The position numbers and the translations under genes are program-made. 64,000 nt of DNA from Achatina immaculata (lineage: Eukaryota; Mollusca; Gastropoda; Stylommatophora; Achatinidae), in contig CM019713.1 of the NCBI GenBank assembly GCA_009760885.1, forward strand, positions 10,615,274-10,679,273, written 5' to 3'. Below, piece after piece: positions 46,005 through 64,000 of this stretch (the first letter of the stretch is position 1; each line of letters starts with the position of its first letter). The notes beneath the pieces are model-generated. The model was not told the origin of the DNA, made no database searches, and saw only the letters and a list, made by a program, of their open reading frames with translations.

Positions 46005-46310
46005 GGCCAAAATGTATAAACTAGGACAAAAAAGTAGGAACACCTTTATTACTTAATGACTACAAAGTTGTGACATTTCGGCGTGAGCCTTAATCATACA
46101 AACGCACACAGGAAGAAGAATTAGAGAGAGGAGATAACGTATAGATTCACATGAATCCTGTGTTAAAAATAAATAAAATGAATAGAGCACTTAGCTTGAA
46201 AGAATATGTAGCTTTTCCGACGCTCGTTCAGAAATGCGCCCGTTCAAAATGTTCTACGTTCAAAATAAAGCTGTTCCTACTTTTTTCCTAGTTTACACAT
46301 TTTGGTATCA
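46005..46310. mobile_element. Inverted-repeat element, Penelope-terminal-like
   Basis: The ends are inverted: ccaaaatgtataaactagg at 46009 and cctagtttacacattttgg at 46289, extending over about 43 bases on each side (through GTAGGAAC). The left arm read on the minus strand (ttgtatgattaag ... gtcacaact ... aataaaggtgttcctac) resembles plus-strand sequence at 11418-11500. Similarity to the right arm continues past the inverted repeat (46310-46350). This could be a MITE or opposed Penelope-like terminal repeats. No clear target duplication was found. Confidence 0.55.
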
Positions 46311-47214
46311 CAGCTTTACTGCAGTGCTTCGTATATAGTTGTATACTTATACACTAATTATTGTGTGTTGATGGCCATTCACTGGTTGTGGGTGATCAAC
46401 TTCAATGTCGCTGATCGGCCTAACTGTCGACTTTTCGGCGTTCGATATGTTTATTTTCACTAAGCTTGATATTTTCTATTTTATCTGAAGTGTGAAATGT
46501 GCGACCCTTCCTTTTATTTATATGCTTAGCATTCATATAACAATGAAAATGTTGAGAAACACTGCAAGAATTGCAATGTTGTCACAAGAATGAAACGAAA
46601 GCACACAAATGTCATCGTAGGACTCACTCGATACGATGTTACCGCCAAAGATCAGAGGGAAGCACACTGAGAAATTAAAAAGCAGGAACAATTTTGATGA
46701 GGGGGAAAAACCGCTATATCTGCGAAACGCAATACAGCGAGGCGTGTCTTACTATTCCGATTCATGAAAGCATAAACAACTGTGCTATCTGTGCCCTTTT
46801 CCTGTGATCTGCTCTGACCCCATTGGTCATGAAGTCCCGTAGTCGGGACAGACAGCAGCAAGAAACAGAAGCAGAAGAACTTTTCACTTTTTTCACTTAT
46901 AATCTCTGAAAAGCTTTTGTGGCCTACTTAGCCAACGCTTTTTGTAACCGGCAGCATGACACAATCTTTAATGTCACACCCGTAGCAAGAATTTCGGTCA
47001 CGTGAGCGTTAGGTTCACGCATACATTGTCACCTCCAGTGCGAAATACGAACGAGAAATTTATCACAAGAATCATGGGAATGATTTCTTTCGGTAAATTG
47101 GTTCACCAATGGGTGATTTAAAGGTCACCGACTGCTCTTCCTCTATTTTGTACGATCCTGTTTTCAGCATTGGAAGTTTAAATCTTTCCATTAAGTGGGT
47201 GTGCTCATGCACAT
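46311..47214. other. No gene seen
   Basis: The first 40 bases continue the Penelope-like similarity. The rest has no recognised feature. Confidence 0.4.
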
Positions 47215-47440
47215 GTCAGTCAGTCAGTCAGTCATTTGCATGTCCCTTGCGGAACTTTGCCTCCCTAACAGCTCTCCTGTAGCCTCTCGGTTGTAAAGCA
47301 AAATGCCCTGCTGCTAATGCATCCATCTGCAGATTATCAACGACGTCTTGCAGCCATTTTTGCCTTGGTCTTCCTCTCTTTCTTTTTCCCATTATGTACC
47401 CTTCCAATACGGTCTTCTCTAAATTATCATAATGTTTAAT
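47215..47440 (-). mobile_element. LINE-A 3' end
   Basis: The minus strand encodes DNLEKTVLEGYIMGKRKRGR, PRQKWLQDVVDNLQMDALAA, EAKFRKGHAND and a stop, with a TGAC-repeat tail (CAGT on the plus strand) at 47217-47232. It is truncated upstream near 47440. Confidence 0.9.
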
Positions 47441-47839
47441 ATCAAGGCACAGAGATATACCCCCACCACCAAAGAAAGTTTTAAACGGTAGAAACGTTAT
47501 TTTGAGGGTAAATACTGCAGTTACCAAAAACTTTGGGAGAAGAGAAAACTTTTTTCGTGATTATTTCCATTATTTTGATAGAATCAAGTTTCGATCGAGT
47601 TAATTATTTGTTAACTGTTGGCGTAATGAATTAATATGACTTTTGAGGTTGATAATGTGACGCAAGTGTTTTTGTTTTGTTTTGTTTTTAATTTCAAGCT
47701 TAAATGAGTTGAAGTGATAAGCAAAGATCACCTATGAATTAAATGATAAGTGGAAATGACATCTGCTCACTATGTCGTGGCTTGTGCGCATTCGTGTTAA
47801 ACTGTATGTCATTGTGTGCTATTTACATTATTACAAGAA
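47441..47839. other. No gene seen
   Basis: AT-rich sequence between two LINE fragments. Confidence 0.4.
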
Positions 47840-48387
47840 ACATTAGGAACGATTATAACAGCTGATAGGAAATGTCACAATGAAATAAAAAGCAGACGTG
47901 CTCAGGCCAAGTTAGCATCCCAGAAAATGAGAAACATCTTGTGCAGCAGATCCATATCAATGGAAACAAGATTCCGAGTACTTAAATGTTACATCGAGCC
48001 AATTTTGTTTTATGGATGTGAAGCATGGTCCATGAATAAGAGAGTACAACGAGAAATGGAGGCCATGGAAATGTGGTTCATAAGAAGGATGGACAGCTAA
48101 GAAAACCAACGAAGAACTCTTAAGAGAGGCTGGAGAAAATTACAACAAAGATCTGAAGCAGGCAAGCGAGATTTGTAGGACATTTTCTGAGAAGAGGAAA
48201 ATTGGAACACACTGTGGCAAGTTGAAAAACTGAGGGAAGAAGAGACAGAGGAAGACAGAGAGAGAAGTTACTGGAAGTCAGTGTGGCTGGAAGAAAATCA
48301 CCGGCGGATCTCATAATCAAATCTAAAGACAGGAAATTGTGGAGAGACATGATCGCCTACGCCACGCGGCATGGCACTTGATTGATT
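47840..48387 (+). mobile_element. LINE-C, truncated
   Basis: Encodes LGTIITADRKCHNEIKSRRA, QAKLASQKMRNILCS, VLKCYIEPILFYGCEAWSMN and MWFIRRM, then frameshifts, and ends in a LWRDMIAYATRHGT-like C-terminus and a TTGA-repeat tail. Other family C copies lie at 2245, 31813, 38545 and 39900. Confidence 0.85.
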
Positions 48388-48479
48388 GATTGAAAGGAAA
48401 CATATAGTCTGTTTACACGGCAAGTGTATTGTAAGTGGAAAGTTTTTCATCAGTAGGGGCCGCCAGTTTAATAAAAAGC

Positions 48480-50010
48480 TCAGAAGGGACCACCAATACG
48501 TGAAGATGAAATCATAGGTGCCATCAAACACATGAAGAAAGGAAAAGCGACTGGGCCTGATAATATAACAATAGAAGAAATAGAGGCGCTAGAGGAGACA
48601 GGAATAAAAATAATAACCAAGTTACTCAATGACATTTACAACAGTGGTTATATTCCCAGTGACCTGATTAAATCCACGTTTATAGCACTACCAAAGAAAC
48701 CAGGTGCAAAGGAATGTGACAACCACCGGACTATCAGCCTCTCATGTCACATAACGAAGCTACTTCTGAGAATCATTATGAGAAGAACAAGGAAAAAGAT
48801 AAAAATGGAAATAGCAGATGAACAGTTTGGATTTGTTGAAGGAAAGGGAACACACAATGCCATTTATGCTTTATGAACACTAACAGAAAGAGCTTTAGAA
48901 GTACAGAAAGATCTCTACTTATGCTTCATTGATTACACCAAGGCATTTGACAAGGTGAAACATAATGAAATTATTAAAATGCTTGAAGACATCAATATAG
49001 ACGGCAAAGACCTGAGGATTGTAAAACATCTATACTGGCAGCAAGAAGCAGCAGTTCGAGTTGAAAATAGAATTGGAAAATATCAACCTATAAAACAAGG
49101 TGTGCGACAAGGATGTGTACTATCTCCAGACTTTTTTTCTCTGTATAGCGAGAATATTCTAAGAACAATCATCACAGAACCAGGCATAAAAATTGGAGGA
49201 TACAATATTAACAACCTTCGGTATGCTGACGACACAGTACTGATAGCTGAGAACCAACAAGACCTGCAAAATCTCTTGGATAAAGTCGCCAAAGAAAGTG
49301 AACAGAAAGGCCTTACTTTGAACATCAAAAAGACAGAGACTATGGTTATATCTAAGAAACAGAATCCACCAGCATGCAGTATTAAATTAAACGGAACTGT
49401 TCTAAAGCAGGTGCAGAAATTCAAATACCTTGGAGCAGTAATAACTTCAGATGGGAAATGCAGAACAGAAATTAGGAACAGAATAGGCCAAGCAAAGACT
49501 GCATTTCAGAGAATGAGAAACATATTGACCAACACATCCTTATCAATGAATGTTAGAAAAGGAGTCCTAAAATGCTATATTGAACCTATCTTGTTATATG
49601 GAAGTGAATCATGGACAATAGGCAAGTCTGCACAAAAATCATTGGAAGCAGCAAAAATGTGGTTTATTAGAAGAATGTTGCGAATCCCCTGGACAGCAAA
49701 AATAACTAATGAAGAATGTATGAGAAGAGCTGGAGAGACAAAAAACCTTGTCAAAAAGATAAGAGAGAGACAATGTACTTTCATAGGACATGCAATGAGA
49801 AGAGGGGGCATTGAAAATATTATAACAACAGGAAAAATAGAAGGAAGAAGATCAAGAGGAAGACCAAGAGAAATGATACTGGACAGTCTGACGGGATGGT
49901 GTGAGAAGAGATCACCAACTGAGCTGATGGCCTGCATGAAGGATCGCGTACTCTGGAGAAGCATAATAGCCAACGCCAGTCGGCACGGCACATGATGATG
50001 ATGATGATCA
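48480..50010 (+). pseudogene. LINE-B: nearly intact RTE-like reverse transcriptase, one in-frame stop
   Basis: A single frame is open from about 48498 to 49995 except for one TGA at 48874-48876 (after NAIYAL). Motifs in order: KKGKATGPDNI, TFIALPKKPGAKECDNHRTI, EQFGFVEGKGTHNAI, [stop], LCFIDYTKAFDKV (catalytic block A), KQGVRQGCVLSPDFFSLYSE, LRYADDTVLIAEN (YADD catalytic pair), FKYLGAVITSDGKC, ILLYGSESWTIGK, MWFIRRMLRIPWT, GRRSRGRPRE, and ending ASRHGT. The endonuclease N-terminus is missing, so the copy is 5'-truncated. The tail is GAT repeats. It is the best-preserved element in the window and ends about 265 bases before the YIPF3 start codon. Confidence 0.9.
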
Positions 50011-50011
50011 G

Positions 50012-50275
50012 AAGGGAGCCAACGGTGAGGAAACGTTGGAAAGCACCAATTCTATTACAAAAGTTTGTTTTCAGTTAAATACTCCTGGTCCCTGTTTTTC
50101 TTATTCTCAGTAGTGTTGTAAAACTTTGCCCACTATAGGAATAAAGTCAGAACCCTAGCACAGAATTGTCCATAAACGGAATAATGAACAATATTTGGTA
50201 CCGGAGACAGTTTTGCAATGAACAGTTTCTGGATCCGCTTGTATTTAAATAAAATACAGCTCAAAATTTGTAAAC
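50012..50275 (+). promoter_or_regulatory. Presumed YIPF3 promoter / 5' UTR interval
   Basis: Only about 265 bases separate the end of a same-strand LINE (tail of GAT repeats ending near 50010) from the YIPF3 start codon. A TATA-like stretch (gtatttaaataaaata, near 50240) sits about 20 to 35 bases upstream of the ATG, too close for a normal TATA box unless the leader is very short. No CpG-rich block is visible. The call rests on position; the true start site could be further upstream, inside LINE sequence. Confidence 0.3.

Positions 50276-64000
<13,725 letters not shown>

Overview
This is animal (metazoan) DNA dominated by repeats. It holds one recognisable host gene, fossils of about a dozen non-LTR retrotransposon (LINE) families, tRNA-derived SINEs, a Penelope-like fragment, many microsatellites and minisatellites, and at least five direct tandem segmental duplications of roughly 1.3 to 1.8 kb. 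There is no sign of bacterial organisation: coding exons are short and GT/AG-bounded, and the long open frames are either LINE reverse transcriptase or low-complexity repeats. The RTE-type LINEs with 3' tails of simple 3- or 4-base repeats, and the abundance of GATA/GACA and CA arrays, suggest a lophotrochozoan, probably a mollusc. That taxonomic guess is inference only.

Layout. 1-16 kb: truncated LINEs (families named A to K here), tetranucleotide arrays, and two tandem duplications (3.33-6.84 kb and 7.05-9.85 kb). 17-20 kb: minisatellites with 21-bp and 28-bp units and an AGT array. 23.3-26.0 kb: a 2.8-kb CCAGA/CAGAC satellite with a higher-order period near 780 bp. 26-32 kb: interleaved duplicates, LINE-H and LINE-J copies. 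32.3-37.3 kb: 41-bp minisatellites, a tandem duplication, and a 9-copy 48-bp array that is single-copy in its paralogue. 37.7-40.4 kb: a tandem duplication in which each copy carries a sequence derived from U2 snRNA. 41-50 kb: a LINE graveyard, including a nested insertion with a target-site duplication and one nearly intact reverse transcriptase reading frame.

50.28-64.0 kb: the host gene. Six exon-like segments on the + strand, with correct splice sites and phases, give a protein start matching YIPF3, a Golgi Yip1-domain membrane protein. The gene runs off the right edge. Its 107-bp fourth exon exists twice (58,379 and 60,050) because a 1.6-kb piece was duplicated in tandem. The exon is asymmetric (phase 0 in, phase 2 out), so only transcripts with exactly one copy keep the frame. 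A 140-bp inverted repeat (about 97% identical) lies outside both exon copies. The introns are filled with LINE, SINE and minisatellite sequence.

The most interesting items are the YIPF3 exon duplication inside an inverted repeat, the U2-like element that lacks the branch-site-pairing motif, and the group of paired copies that act as natural before-and-after records of LINE insertion and minisatellite birth. Because five similar tandem duplications lie in one window, false duplication from joined haplotypes in the assembly must be excluded first.
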